From: Cacajao melanocephalus
Lineage: Eukaryota; Chordata; Mammalia; Primates; Pitheciidae
Length of the DNA: 64,000 nt
Direction: 5' to 3'
Assembly (NCBI GenBank): GCA_963573385.1
Contig: CAUYLG010071372.1
Coordinates: 46,566-110,565 of the forward strand
Made by a program: the position numbers and the translations under genes. The notes below the pieces were generated by a model. It was not told the origin of the DNA and ran no database searches. It saw only the letters and a list, made by a program, of their open reading frames with translations. Below are positions 13,436 through 27,350 of the stretch, one piece after another. Positions within the stretch are counted from its first letter, which is position 1. Each line of letters begins with the position of its first letter.

Positions 13436-14945
13436 CATGATCAATTTTAGTGGCCTGATCCATGGTCACCTGGTTCTAACGCCTGGTTTTAAGCATTAGA
13501 AAATGATCACCATACTTTCTTGTAAGTGACCCTGATCCAACTGCTTCTGCATAGAGTATGTCTTGAAAGTCACGTGCTCCTCCACTCTAACCCACTTCCT
13601 GCAAAGGACTAGCAGCATTGTCTTCACGGTGACTTTGCAGGAGATACTGTATATTACTGGAATTTATTTTGCTACTTGGTTGACATATTTGTTTTAGGAA
13701 ATGCTTCAGACAATATGTTAAAGGTTCCAGACAGAAGGTTCAGTGGCTTTCCTTATTGGAAAATAAAGCATATGTGAGGTCAAAAAAGCACTTGAGATTT
13801 CTCTGCAACTATACTAATGAGAAATGACAACGGCTGAAGGAAACGATGGAAAATAAATAGCACTGGGGGACTGGTTCAACATCTGATTAAACAGAATACA
13901 GTATTTGTTTTCCTTTTGGCTATTTTTAGGCTAAAGATAAAAATATAGTAACTATGTAATTGTGAAAAGGTCATCTGGCTAATTTTATTTTAAGCATAAG
14001 AAAGTGGGAAGAGTACTTAACCTTCATTTGTTGATTATCATATTGCTTTATAGCACTGCTGGAAGGAAAACCTTACCAGTCAGGGAGAATTTTGACAGAA
14101 AAAAAAGACAGAAAAAGCAGTGTCCCTAAAATGTCTTGGAATCCTTTGTCTTTCATATGTTTTATGTCCCAATGTATACCTTTATAGAAAAGGTCATGTC
14201 ATAATAATTAGCAGTAGCATTTATTTAAAACATATTAATGTCTTATAAGATTTATGCTACTTTTGATAAGTGCAGCAGTGAACATTTTAATTGCACTGTA
14301 AATACTATATGGAGCAATAGATTGCTCAAATAATCATCTTTGCCTTTTAGCTAAAATTTGCACAAAGCTACAACATCTAAAACCTAAAACTGGCATCATA
14401 ATTGCCACAGAGTTATTTAGTCACCATAAGTAGAGTCACCATGAAACTGGCAAACTATATACTTACTATTACTTGGGAAATTGTTTTGCTAAATAGTCTG
14501 TTTATAAGATTAGTTCCCTTTTCTCTCATATTTTATATCAAAGTTTAATTGTCTGTGGCTTCACTGCAAATGTGAAGGATTCAAAACAACTAGTGTAAGA
14601 ATTAAAAAATGGAAAACTAGAAAGTCTTTTAGAACTTACAGAGGAACCTCTTTATGTTGTTTGTGTTGCAGGTGAGCTGTATGAGGATCTACATGGATTG
14701 CATACAATTCTTATCCAGTGGCACACTGTGTAGCATATAGCTTATCGGAATTCATCTAAGCACAAATTGTTTCATATAACATGTCCGCTGTATCATCATG
14801 CCACTGTTTCTGAAAAGATAGTGCACCAGGGCTCCTTAGAAAATAGCTAATTTTAGGATTGGGCTAGGAAATATACAAGGTAACCCTGGAATATCTTGTA
14901 GGGTTTGACAGTAAGATCATGCTAAACAAAACAATTCAAAACTAA
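13436..14945. other. Intergenic, no recognised feature
   Basis: Unique-looking A/T-rich DNA. No convincing repeat or gene on either strand. Confidence 0.5.
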
Positions 14946-14949
14946 CAAA

Positions 14950-15720
14950 AAATACAATGAAGGGGGCATATCAAAGACACACTGGAGTCAATTTAAAGAG
15001 ATCCTAATGGCCAAAACTGAAACAATTTGAACAATAAAATAAAGTAGTATTGAATTATAATGCAAAATGGAAATTAAATATCCATGAGTTCATAATGATA
15101 TAAATAACTATTTGAATAAACAAATGGATGAGAAAAGACAAATCTCCTTTGTAGAAGAATTTCAAACCATTTATGCAGACACTCTATCCTCAAGTGGAGG
15201 GAGAATGATTCACCACTCTTTAAGTATAAGCTGTGCAAGGTGACTTCCTTCCAAAGAGGAAAGTATGGAAAGAGGGAATACAAGAGTGAGTTTACAGTGG
15301 AGAAAACTGCCAAATACTTCCTCACTTAACTGGTGAAGATCAACACCAATAGTTACAAGTCATGCTGATAGTGTATCCTTGATATGATGTGATGAAAATG
15401 ACACTTTACCTCTGTAGTCTTCCTCCAAATAACCCATAACCCTAGTCTAACTCATGTAGAAAACATCAGAAAAATCCAAATTAAGGGAAATTCTAGAAAA
15501 TACCTGACCTGTACTTTTCAAAATTGTTAAGGTCATCTAAAACAAGGAATATTTGAGACAGTCACAGGCAAGAGGAGCCTGAGGATCCTAAGGAGACAAG
15601 ATGACTAATGACAGTATAGTATCCCTGATGAGATTCTGAAACAGGAAAAGGGCATTCAGTAAAATCTAAGAAAACCTGATTAAGTTTTGGACTTAAGTTT
15701 AAAAAAAGATAACACTTGCA
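14950..15720 (+). repeat. Old L1M/HAL1-like 3' region
   Basis: Diverged sense copy of an old L1 3' UTR: the phrases 'aggagacaagatgactaatg', 'gtatagtatccctgatgaga' and 'gaaacaggaaaagggcattc' follow the expected order. Boundaries are approximate. Confidence 0.45.
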
Positions 15721-15939
15721 AATACTTTCTACTAGAATAGAATTAGCTCTTCACCGATCTGGCAAAAATTCTGAAAGGAAGTCTTTCTTTTCTCTGAAAA
15801 TTAAAACCAACCTAAAAATTTTTGGAGATATAAACTCCATTTTCTTCCTCACAGGACTGATAGTAAATACTTTTTTTTGGTCAGAACTTTAAGTTTTTCT
15901 TCTTATAAGAATCTTGATGGATAAAGGCAATTACAATTT

Positions 15940-16340
15940 AAATAAATTATATTGAGTACTGTGAAAGGTACCAATGATTCAAAGCAGAATAAAACAATCC
16001 CTACCCTACAAATTCCCATAGTCTAACATGTGAGGTGCAAGAAAATTTTATTTAAAATATTTGATTTAATTAGAATACACTCCAACTTATATGTCAGAAT
16101 GAACAACAGAAGAAAATCTACTGGTTTTAATGGTAGGGAAGACTTTACATAAGAAATGACATTTGAGCTGCACATTAAAGAATCAGGATAGATGCCTCAG
16201 TAAGATAAGGAATATTGTGTACAAATATATTTATTGTTAATAAGTAGAAAAAAAGTGGAGATTGAAGGTTTGAGATAAGAGAAGAGGTAAAGTAGACAGA
16301 TGATTAGGAATTCATAGAAGCTTTGGAGTAGCCTTGGAAA
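15940..16340. repeat. Ancient interspersed repeat, family unassigned
   Basis: The wording 'caatccctaccctacaaatt' and 'catttgagctgcacattaaa' matches a widespread old mammalian repeat that I cannot name with confidence. Confidence 0.3.
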
Positions 16341-16344
16341 AAAG

Positions 16345-17190
16345 ATGGTGTGAATTTCTGGCTTTTAAGTGGTGAAAGAGAGGAGATGTACATGGGGGTA
16401 ATGGGAGAGCTGGCTAAGAGTTTACTGTTTTCTAGCATGACATTACTATAGGGCGATGGACCAGAACCATCTATCCCAGGACATATAGAAATTCAGCCCT
16501 TACTTAGCAATGTCCAAACCAAGTAAATAAAGTCTACCAAAAAAAAACAGTTTGTATCTCAAGGATATAAGTTATTTTGTGTCTCTGAAACACAGAACAG
16601 GAACTGAGAAGCAATAAATGTAAAAGTTATCAATTTTCAGATATTTAGCCTAGGAGTATGCCAAAATAACAGTGAGGTCAGTGCTGAAAGGAAAAACTAA
16701 TCAGCTTGGGAAAGACCTAAAAAAAGTGCTCCTAAAAATATTCTTGTATCTTTTGTCTATCAACTGCTTTATGTGTCATCTTATACCATAGAAAATAAGA
16801 AAAACAGTAGTTTAGGTGAATGATCTGGTCTAACCAGATCAGCTAAATAGCGCTTTCCTCCAAAATATTTACTTACCATGAGTAAACATGTTTTACTATA
16901 CACATTATACTGAATGACAGTTCCAGAACTCCATTGGCAAAATCTACCTAAGACAAAGATGTTATTTATATAAATTCTGATAGTCCTGCAAGCGCCTGAA
17001 AAATAGAGACAAGAGACATCCAAAGAGGAGTCTAAATCAACCAGGCACTAAAAACACCTGGCACAGTGGTTCATTCCACAAGGTAGTCAGACAATAGAGC
17101 AACAAGAAAGACACAGTCCCATATGACAGAGAAAACTGACAAGTTAAATAACTTTTGATATTTCTCAACATTTAGGGCTGCCATTTATTT
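16345..17190. other. Intergenic, no recognised feature
   Basis: No gene or repeat recognised. Confidence 0.45.
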
Positions 17191-17194
17191 GTTT

Positions 17195-17400
17195 AACAGC
17201 ACTTTGGACGTTCAAATAATATCACCATACATATCTCATTTGATCTTCACCACAGCACCAAGGAACAGACAGGACAGGGATTTTTCTCTCACATTTTATG
17301 GATAAGGAAACAGATTCACTAAGGTAATTTGCTTTATTTCAAAAAGCTAGTAAATAACAGGATCAGGGTCAGTTCATAAACTCCTTTTCACTATATCTTG
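17195..17400 (-). repeat. MIR remnant (antisense)
   Basis: Order of landmarks: 'atatctcatttgatcttcac', 'ggataaggaaacagattcac', then 'aaagctagtaaataacagga'. Confidence 0.6.
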
Positions 17401-17419
17401 CAACCTTATATTTTTTATT

Positions 17420-17457
17420 GAGATAGATAGATAGATAATAGACAGAAAGATAGATAG
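17420..17457. repeat. (GATA)n microsatellite, impure
   Basis: Run of 'gatagatagatagata' with interruptions; candidate polymorphic tetranucleotide. Confidence 0.85.
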
Positions 17458-17739
17458 TATATGGGCATGAAAAGTTAGATTTTAATTTTGAAGGTTTTAT
17501 TCACAATTAACTCTCCATAAATCAGAAAGCTGAGTCCCAAAAGTTTTGCTTTCAGACTGTATAGCAAGTAATGTTGGTTTATTCTTTTTCATGGCTCATT
17601 TTTTTGTACCTGTTATGCTGTAAGAAGCCAACTAATTGTCTTGTTCTCAGCTCAGCCTACTTTTCTGTGTCATTTACTATCACCACGACACTTCTCTCTG
17701 CTTACAGTCACACTCTAGCTGTAGTAATTTATCTTTTTA

Positions 17740-18084
17740 ATTTAAAAATATTTTGAGCATACAAATAAGAACAAGAAAGACATAGCAGAAATCTATGTTA
17801 TCTGCTACCCAGATTTAATGCATATTAACATTTTGCCATAGCTTCTTCAGATGCTTTAATTGAAATAAAACACTACAGTACATTAATCCCCACATCTCTT
17901 CAGTTACAAGCATTGTTGTAAAGTTAATATGTGCCCATTTCTTTATATTATTTCTCTACAAACAATTGTGGTTTTTAATCACTTACATAAAATCATTGTG
18001 TATGTATTCTTTAGTAACTTTCCTTTTTATCCAGTAAATTTATTTAAATATATTCATACTGACACAGTAATTCATTTTAACTGA

Positions 18085-18127
<43 letters not shown>

Positions 18128-18445
18128 CATTTGGATTTCTACATATGATTTCATCTTATGAAAAAATCATAATTTATTTTTTCCAATATTGAAAGATATT
18201 GAAGTTGTGTTCATTTTTTTCTATTATAAACTATGCTGTAGTAAACATCTTTGTATGTATTTTTTGGAACATTTATATCAGTGGTTCTGTAGGTCACTCA
18301 ATGAAGAGTGGAAATTTTGGTCTGTAGGATATATTTAATTTTGTTCAATGTGGTAAATTACTCCCAATAGCGGTTTTTCAAGTTACATTCTCCCCAGGAG
18401 GGTATCAGTATTCACATTGCCCCACATCTTCTCAGTTGTAGTCAT
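17740..18445 (-). repeat. Old L1M fragment (antisense)
   Basis: Antisense L1 ORF2-derived text: 'aaactatgctgtagtaaaca', 'attactcccaatagcgg' and 'ccccacatcttctcag'. The tg/ta microsatellite at 18084-18123 lies inside it. Confidence 0.55.
18084..18123. repeat. Compound (TG)n(TA)n microsatellite
   Basis: About six tg units pass directly into a long ta run. Confidence 0.95.
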
Positions 18446-18745
18446 TAAGTATTAGTCACCAGCTATTTCTAGATCTCTGCCTTCTACACACGTGGAGGCA
18501 TTGCCCTCTGCCATCCCTTTTGAAGTTAGTCACAGGCGTACGACTTGTTTTAGGCAATGAAATGTGAGCCAAGCCTTAAGAGCCAGTGAGGAATTCCGAT
18601 GTTTTCTCTTTGCTTCTGCCTCAGTGAATTTTAATGATCCATATACTGACTTCATCATATTAGGACTCAATGATAATGACAAGGATTAAAGCCTCTAGTT
18701 GACTTGTAATAAACATTAAGTATGAACTATACATAAATGATCAAT
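18446..18745. other. Intergenic, no confident feature
   Basis: Possible old LTR-like text at 18515-18620 ('ggcaatgaaatgtgagccaa'), not assigned. Confidence 0.3.
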
Positions 18746-18748
18746 GTT

Positions 18749-18935
18749 TTATATCATGGTTTGGTAAACTATGGCTTATTGGTCAAATCTGACCCACTGC
18801 ATATTTTTATAAAGTTTTACAGAAAAACAGCCATACCTAATTATTCATGTATTATCTAGGAAGAGTTGAGTAGTTAAGTTTGAAACATTTACTATTTGCC
18901 CCTTTGCAGAAAACATTTGTTGAACCTTGACTTAA
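18749..18935 (+). mobile_element. hAT-class MER element remnant
   Basis: Begins 'ggtttggtaaactatggctt', continues 'ttacagaaaaacagccatac' and 'agagttgagtagttaagttt', and closes 'cagaaaacatttgttgaacc', an inverted version of its start. Non-autonomous DNA transposon; exact family not assigned. A second copy lies at 27013-27350 in the other orientation. Confidence 0.6.
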
Positions 18936-19129
18936 ATCACTGAGATTCTGAGGATGTTTGTTACTGTAGCATTGCATAGCTCATTCTAATATTCTTACCG
19001 CCTTGTGGTATTATCCTACTGTAAGCTTTTTGTCAATCTAATGAGTATCTTAAAGTATTCCTTCTCAACGAAGTAAATAATTATTTTTAAAGCCATAGAT
19101 ATATTGTGCCGATCCTGGGTGTCTTTTAA

Positions 19130-19240
19130 AGTTATTATTAATCAACTTTATTTTTAGAGAAGTTTTTGGCTTACAGAAAAATTGAATAGTAAATGAAGAG
19201 ATCTTCTACATATCTTCTCTCTCTGCCTCAGTCTTGTTAT
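19130..19240 (-). repeat. L1M fragment (antisense)
   Basis: 'tatttttagagaagtttttg' and 'cttacagaaaaattgaatag' resemble an old L1 region in reverse. Short. Confidence 0.45.
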
Positions 19241-20205
19241 AATCTAAAAGATCCTTTTTATTAGGCAGCATGCTTGTCACAATGGAGGATTAAGCTAGAA
19301 TTTTTTAGAACATATAACCCACTTCTTTTAAAGAATTGTCAAACAAAACTATTTAAAATGTTGCTCTAAACAAGACATTTAATACAATTTTGACAGTCTT
19401 ATTCCTTGGTGGGTAATTATATCTAAACAGTCTTGCTGTTAGAATATTATTTATTCTTCAGAATTTTTAACATATATGCACTTTTTATAAACATTAAGGA
19501 ATAAATTATTGAAAAACTATATATATTGTGTAATGTAAAACTGAAGAATTCACTGCAGCCTAGGGGTAGCTATTAAAATATTACCAATAAGAAAAAAAAA
19601 AAAAACAAATCCTAGAGTACTATAAAGGCTATCTAAACAGATCAATCAAATTTTATGAAAATGGATCTCTCTCTCAGGGTTTGGGAATATACACAAAAAG
19701 GAAGAGTGAGTTGAATTGGTTATTTCTTGCTATAGCATGTTGCATATGATTCAGTGTAGCATTTTACTATCCGAAGCAGCAAGATACATCAGAAACACCT
19801 GAGACAGAGTCAAGACTCCTGAAAGCCTGATTGCAATGTTTCTTCCCCTGGTTCCGACTTTTTTTAGGATAACATTTTCTTTCCCCAAATAAACGCTATG
19901 TAGCTCTCTGACATTTAAAAAAAATGCAGATATATATGATTTTGCAAATTGAAATTTATAATATTTATACATTATAATATGGGCAAATAGTAAAGATCTT
20001 TTGATCATACAGCAATTTGAAATCATGGCTTAAAATTACAGCAATAACCCTAAGTATCCAGAAAATTACAATCAAAGGCCATACCTCCCTGGAACCTAAA
20101 GTTGTATGAAACACAATTTGGAAACTCCTGGACTAGAGCTATCTCTTTGAAAGGCCCTTCTGGTTTTAATATTGAGTTTGGTGGTGATGGCTACTGCTGT
20201 GGGAA
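19241..20205. other. Intergenic, no recognised feature
   Basis: Unique A/T-rich DNA. The open stretch at 19751-20026 on the minus strand shows no recognisable domain. Confidence 0.45.
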
Positions 20206-20209
20206 TAGG

Positions 20210-20455
20210 ATTGTACAACAGTTCAGATTATAGACTCAGAAAGTAGGCTGTTAGGATTTGAACCCTACTTCTGCTGCTTCCTTATTGTATAACCTTAGGG
20301 AAGTTTCCTAGAATCTTTGGGCCTCCATTTCCTTGCCTACAATATAAGGATGATGAAACATCTTCCTGGGAGAAATGTAAATATTAAATGAGATAGTGCA
20401 TTTAAAATGCCTGCCACACAGAAGCTCCGTATAAACGTCAGTTGGTGATATTAGT
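20210..20455 (+). repeat. MIR element
   Basis: Well-preserved sense MIR: 'ggatttgaaccctacttctg', 'gtataaccttagggaagttt', 'gggcctccatttccttgcct', 'taaatgagatagtgcattta', 'tgcctgccacacagaagctc'. Confidence 0.8.
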
Positions 20456-20864
20456 GGCCAAAAAGAGTTATTTCAACCACAATGTTCTAAACCCTTTTAT
20501 TCACTCACTTTGCCAATCTAAGGACCATTTGAATGCAATTTCCAAATCACTGCTATTGGCAGCTTCCCACAGAGCCTCAGCAGACCTAATTCCATTCAGT
20601 AGAACAGATGTTGTTGAGGGTCTCCTGAAAGCAAAGTGCTCTGTTAGGTAGAGTACAAATTACAAGGGTAAATCTGAGTTGTATTTGGTATTTTGAGACA
20701 TATGTGAGCATAGCCTTGTGTAGGTCCAAAATTCTATGGAGGTATAAGGGATCCAGGACTTGGGAAGGCTTTGTAAAGATAAGGTTAGAGGACAATTTTA
20801 AAAGGCAAATTTTATAAGCATATATATGAATATTCACTTCCACGTTTTCATTAAGATTATTCTT

Positions 20865-20965
20865 ACAATAAATAACACTTACAGAAAGGTTAAGTAAATT
20901 GCCAGAGTTTACATAGCTAGGAAGTAGCAGAGCTAGGCTATAAACCTAGGTGGTTACGTTGTACA
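20865..20965 (-). repeat. MIR fragment (antisense)
   Basis: 'aaaggttaagtaaattgcca' then 'acatagctaggaagtagcag'. Short core fragment. Confidence 0.6.
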
Positions 20966-21286
20966 CTTACTATTCCAACAGATTACACATTTGCTTCTAA
21001 TATTTGTTTCCCTGTGAGATGACTGCACTATGCCCTCCAGTTCATCTAAGTCATGTGACATGATTTTGTCATAAAAAAAATAGTAAGTGGAGATGATACA
21101 TGTCATTTTTCAAAAAGAAACTTTAGAAGCTATTACTTAGTTCTGTCATCACTCCCTTTGCCATCTCACATCAGCCTAGGATGACCCAGATAGGGGCTGC
21201 TCCTTTAGCCTGGCTCCCAAAACAAAAAAGGGCACAGAAAGAAAAACCAAAGCCAATCTGTGGAAGACATATACTGCTAATAAGAA

Positions 21287-21315
<29 letters not shown>
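21287..21315. repeat. (TG)n microsatellite
   Basis: An uninterrupted run of about 14 tg units. Confidence 0.97.
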
Positions 21316-21319
<4 letters not shown>

Positions 21320-21499
21320 GTAGCAGTATAAAAACTAGTGAAAAAAAACAACACAAATGGATATAACCACTAAACTATAATACAGTTCAAACTGCCAATG
21401 TTATTTTTCTGAACTATTAAGCCAGCTTCTAACATTGAATTACTTTATGACTGGCTTAAAATCTTGAGGTTTTCTTTAAAATTTTTTGTCATCAATGCA

Positions 21500-22035
21500 A
21501 TGATAAAGTAATAAAGTCTAAAGTCTAAACTCTTCATCCTGGAGGCACTCAAGGTCTTCTATTGCCTGGCCCCAATTTTTCTCTTTGAGTCTTATATGCT
21601 TTCCACTTTCCCAGTTTTCTCCCATTTTTTCCACCTTCAAATGTGCACACAGTGAACACTACGTCAGGCCATTTCTAGGTCTGTCCAGACCCTTTCACAT
21701 GCCTGTACATTTTTAAATGCCATTACAAATTTCTGGATTCCTTCACCTCCCCTCACTCTCTGTCTTCCCTACAAAGTTCCATTACTACACAAAGACCCAG
21801 CTCCCCCAATGACATTCCCCAGGCAGATGTAATTGTTATGCCTTGGCTGGTCTCATTAAGCTGCATGAAGAAGTTTAACAAGGGAATTCATACATAAAAG
21901 GTAATAAAAGATAAATGTCTCTCTGCCCCACCCCCGCCCCCAACCACGGACTGTGAGCTCCTTGAAGACAAGGACTGTGTCTTTATCCATTCTTATATTC
22001 TGAAGACCACACTGAGCTTGGCAATTAATAGAGGA
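21500..22035 (+). repeat. L2-class ancient LINE 3' region
   Basis: 'aagtctaaactcttcatcct', 'tattgcctggccccaa', 'tttctaggtctgtccagac', and finally 'ggactgtgagctccttgaag' plus 'acaaggactgtgtctttatc', the L2 3' signature. A fourth-position-rich C tract ('ccccacccccgcccccaacc') interrupts it. Confidence 0.65.
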
Positions 22036-22599
22036 GATGATGCACATGCTTGCAGCTGTGCAGGTTGAGGAAATTAATACATTTTAAAAATAGGAAACTA
22101 TCACTCAAAATTAATAAGTCAATTTGGTTCAGACCTGTTACTGCTGTTGCCCAAAGAGAAATGCAGGTATCAGTGACATAAACAACTAGAGGAATGATCT
22201 GAACATCAGCAAGATGGTAGAATAAAACTTCCCTGGACTCATCTCCTCCCACTGCAGAAACATCCATTTGAACAACTATTCACACACAAATACACCTTGA
22301 CAAGAGCTAAGAAAATGAAGTGAGAGATTGCAGCACCTAGAAGCAGCACAGAAATAAGACGACACATTGACGAGGGTAGGAAAGAAGTTTCATATTACTT
22401 GCATCACCCCTCCACAACCCCAGGTAGCACAGCATGGACAGCAATACCCTCTGCTTGGGGTAAGTAGAGGGAAGTGAGCCATGGACTTTGTTCTGGTCCT
22501 CAACTTTGGACCAATTCCAACAAAACCCAGCACTGTACAGGCCCCCAGAGTTCCAGACTCCATACTGGTAACTGCGGACTGAGCCTCTTGAGCCATTCT

Positions 22600-23760
22600 A
22601 GAACCAGGCCAGACTACAAAGACTTAGGCTCCAGGCCAGCACCAGGCCCAGGCTGCTTAGAGTATCCCATGGCCCTGGACCACTCCTACAAACAGACTGG
22701 TCCCACATCCCAGGTTTTAGGTCCACCCAAGTGCTGGGGCAACTCCTGTGGCCCCAGGCTCCAAGACTATTCAAGCTTCCAGACAAGTCCAGAATCAGGT
22801 TGGTGTATACAATCTCAGGCTTCAAGCACTCCACAGCCCAGGTCAGGCATCAGGCCAACACCAATGGACACAGGCTCCATGTCTACCAGGTACCAGGCTT
22901 GTCCCTGCAGCCCTACCCTCTAGGCCAACACTTGTGGTCCCATGCTCTCCCAGACAATTGGTCTAGGTCCATCGCCGTGGACCCCAGTGCTGTGCTTATC
23001 CCAAGAACACCGGCTCCAAGATCACTGTTAGGGATGAAGGTTCCAGGCTGATTCCCACGGCCCTAGTACCTGGGCCAACATTCACAGTCATAGCTTATAG
23101 ACCAGTGCCCACATAGTAACCCTTTAGGATGGTACCTGCAAACTCATACTCTAGGCTTGTTCCCACCATACCAGGCTCCAGGTCATACCCTGTGGCTCCA
23201 AGTATCAGGCTAGCACCCGAGATCCCAGACTAGCCCCCAAAGACTAAAGTTGCATGCCTGCCCCAGCACTAGGCCAACTCCAGTCTCCAGGTCAGTCCCA
23301 GTAGTTTCAAACTCCAGTGGACCTAGGGTCAAGGCATGTTTCAGCAGAACCAAGATCCAGGTCACCCCAACAGACCCCAGTGCCATGCAGGATTCCATGG
23401 ACAGACACTCCATAAGCACCCCAAACTCAGGCTCTAAGTTTGTCACCATGGACACAGGACAAAGTCCTTCCCCAGGGCCAGGCCACTTTCCAAGCACCCA
23501 GGCTTCAGACCTAGCCCAGACACAAAGTTCATCCCAGTGTCTGGCTTACCACTGCAGACTCAGTCTCAATGCTCACCCCAGCAGAAAGTCATCACCTGTA
23601 GACCCACACCTCAGGCTTTACCCCATGAATACCGGCTCTTGGCCTGCTGCCATGAACCTAATCATCAGGTTCACCCAAGAGGATTCAAACTCTAGGCTCA
23701 ACCATGTGGACACAGGTGCCAGGCCCATCCATAGGCTGACCTAGACACCAGGCTAGCCTG
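22600..23760. repeat. Degenerate ~30-bp tandem repeat in the L1 5' UTR
   Basis: Repeated variants of 'caggctccaggccaacac' spaced roughly 30 bases apart. The tract is much richer in C and G than its neighbours. Several L1 families carry such a tandem tract in the 5' UTR, which is the likely origin. Confidence 0.6.
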
Positions 23761-24260
23761 TCCAGGAAGTCCACCAGCAAGTCTACCTACAGATCACAAT
23801 AGGTAGCCTGCTGAAACTCTCTGAATGAACTGATTGGTGAAGGACTTTCCCAGGCAGTCAGTCTGCAAAGATTGAAATAAGTCCTTACCTCTTCAAATGT
23901 GCAGATATCAACATAAGGCAACAAGAAACAAGAAAAACCAAGAACTCATACCACCACCAAAAAAATACAGTAATCACCTAGTAGATACCCCACTAAATAA
24001 CTGGAGCTATATGAACTGCCTAACAAAGCATTCTCACAATAATTGGTTTAAGGAAGTTCATTAAACTTTGAGAAGAGAGAAATAATTCAATGAAATCAGT
24101 AAAATAATAAATGGACAGCAAAATAAATTTATCAAAGAGATTGAACTTATAACAAAAACCAAACAGAAATCCTGGAGTTGAAACAATCAGTGAAATGAAA
24201 AATATAGTAGAATGCATCAAAGCAGAATTATTCAGGCAAATGAAAGAATCTGTAAAATCA

Positions 24261-24647
<387 letters not shown>

Positions 24648-25574
24648 TCATAAATAGACAAATGGGATTTCATCAAATGTAAAAGCTTCTTTTTGCAGCA
24701 AATGAAAAAATCAAGAAAGTGAAGATACTACCTCCAGAATGAGAGAAAATATTTGCAAACTGTGTATCTTATCAGGGGTTAATATTCCACAATATAAGGT
24801 ACTTTTACAACTTTATAAAAAGAAAACAAATCACCACATTAAAAAATGGGCTAAGGGCCTGAATAGACATTTCTCAAAGGAAGAAATACAAATGGTCAAC
24901 AGGGATATAAAAAAGTCTTCAATGTCACTAATTATTCGGGAAACGTAAACTAAAATAACAGTGCACTATTATCTCACAGGTTATAATGGCTAGTATCAAA
25001 AAGATAACAAGTATGATAAGCATGTGGATAAAAGGGAACCAAGCTGTTGGCGGGAATGTAAATTATTACAATCATTATGGAAAACAGTATGGAGGTTCCT
25101 TAAAAAACTAAAAACTACCATATGATCCAGTAATACCACTACTGGATATATAGCCAAAGGAAATAAAATCATTATATCAAAGAGATAACGGCATTCCATA
25201 TTCCTGCAGCATTCTTCACAAAAGCCAAGATATGGAATCAATCTAAGTATCCATCAATGGATAAATGAAAGAAAATGTGGTATAGATACACAATGAAATA
25301 CTCTTTTGCCTTAAAAAAGAAGAGAACCCTGTCATTTACAGTAACATGGTTGAACCTGGACAGTATTATATTTAGTGAAATGAGCTAGGTACAGAAAGAC
25401 AAACACCTTATGATCCCACTTACATTTATAATCTCAAATGTTGAACTCATAGAAGCAGAGAGTACAGTGGTGGTTATCAGGGCTATGGGTTGGGCATGGA
25501 GAGATACTTGATAAAGGATATCAAATTTCACTTAGGAAAAATAAGTTTAAATGATGCATTGTATAATACAGTGA

Positions 25575-25956
<382 letters not shown>

Positions 25957-26165
25957 TGATAATTATGTGAAGTAATGCATATGCTATTTAGCTAAATTTA
26001 GCCATTTTACAATCTATATATATTTCAAAACATGTTATATACAATAAACACATAAAATTTTTGTCAATTAAAAATGTTTTAAGAATACCTAAAGCAGATT
26101 CCGTATATACAATTAAAGTGAGAAAAAAGAAACTTAAATATGCATATTTATGTATTATTTATATA

Positions 26166-26520
26166 GAGTAGACTCTTGTTATCCATGGTTTCACTTTGTG
26201 CAGTTTCAGTTACCAGAGGTCAATTGTCGTCTGAAAATATTAAATGCAGAATTCCAGAAATAATCAATGAATAGGAGTTTTAAATTGCATGCTGCTCTTG
26301 AGCAGCATGACAAAATCTTGTACCATGCCATTCCTTCCTGCCCAGATGTGAATCATCTGTCTGTCCAGCATACTCAGTCATACACATTACCTGCCCATTA
26401 GTCACTTAGTAGCCACCTTGGTTATCAGATTGACTATAGTGGTATTTCAGTGCTGTGTTCATATAACCTTTATTTTCTTAATAATGGCCTTAAAGTGCAA
26501 GAGTAGTGATGATGGCATAA
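26166..26520 (+). mobile_element. Tigger-type (pogo/Tc1-mariner) DNA transposon 5' part
   Basis: 'tatccatggtttcactttgt', 'gtttcagttaccagaggtca', 'ctgaaaatattaaatgcaga', 'ttagtcacttagtagccacc', and then the start of the transposase-like region 'aatggccttaaagtgcaaga'. Decayed. Confidence 0.65.
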
Positions 26521-26524
26521 TGTT

Positions 26525-27008
26525 CTAATTGTTCTATTTTATTTTTAATTATTGTTTTTAATCTCTTACTGTGTCTAATTTATAAATTAAACTTTATCAT
26601 AGGTGTGCATGTATAGAATAAAACAGATTATATATGATTTGGTACCATTCATGCTTTCAGGCATCCATTCAAGGTCTTGGAATATCTTTCTCATGGATAA
26701 GCAGGTATTGTTGTACTCTAGTCTTCGAAGACCACTAAGGACATTTGAGGTCACATATTTTTCCTCTAACCCTGTCAAACAATTCCAAAAGACTCCTAGC
26801 CGTAGACTGTAAAGGATTAATATAGACAGGAACTAGTCTGGGACCATGACTGCCCCCATGTAAATGAAACCAGACCAGGGTTCATCCTCAAGGCCCAGTG
26901 AGGCCTTACAGGTGCTTACTAGCATCCTGATTGCAAATGTCTCATACAATCCTTTACCTGAATGAAGGGAAGTGGGTAAAAGAAAAAATATATTTATTTT
27001 CATTTGAT
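26525..27008. other. Intergenic, no recognised feature
   Basis: No gene or repeat recognised. Confidence 0.45.
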
Positions 27009-27012
27009 ACAC

Positions 27013-27350
27013 TACCAGGGATTAACAAACATTTTATGTAAAAGGCAATATAGTAAATATTTTGGGATTTTTAGGCCATAAGGTATCTGTCACTACAACT
27101 CGGTTCTGCCCTCATAGCATGAAAGTCACAATAGATAATACATAATAGAATGGAATGGCTGTATTCCCAAAAAAACTGTATTTATGGACAATGACATTTG
27201 AGTTTTATAGAATTTTCACATGCCACAGATAGTATTATCTGTTTTTCAGCCACCTAAAATATAAAAATCATCTTTGCTTGTCTGCCAGACAAAAACAGGT
27301 CGTTGACTATATTTGGCTCATGGTCTGTAGTTTTCAGATTACTATCCTAA
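27013..27350 (-). mobile_element. hAT-class MER element remnant (antisense)
   Basis: Same family as 18749-18935, reversed: 'ccagggattaacaaacattt', 'atagtaaatattttgggatt', 'aatggctgtattcccaaaa', ending 'tttggctcatggtctgtagt'. An extra ~100 bases in the middle make it longer than the other copy. Confidence 0.6.

Noticed and set aside
22474..23744. Open frames of up to 164 codons on the plus strand, rich in Pro, Ser and Gln
   Set aside because: They lie wholly in the degenerate L1 5' UTR tandem tract, where repeat periodicity keeps frames open. No domain or start context supports a gene.
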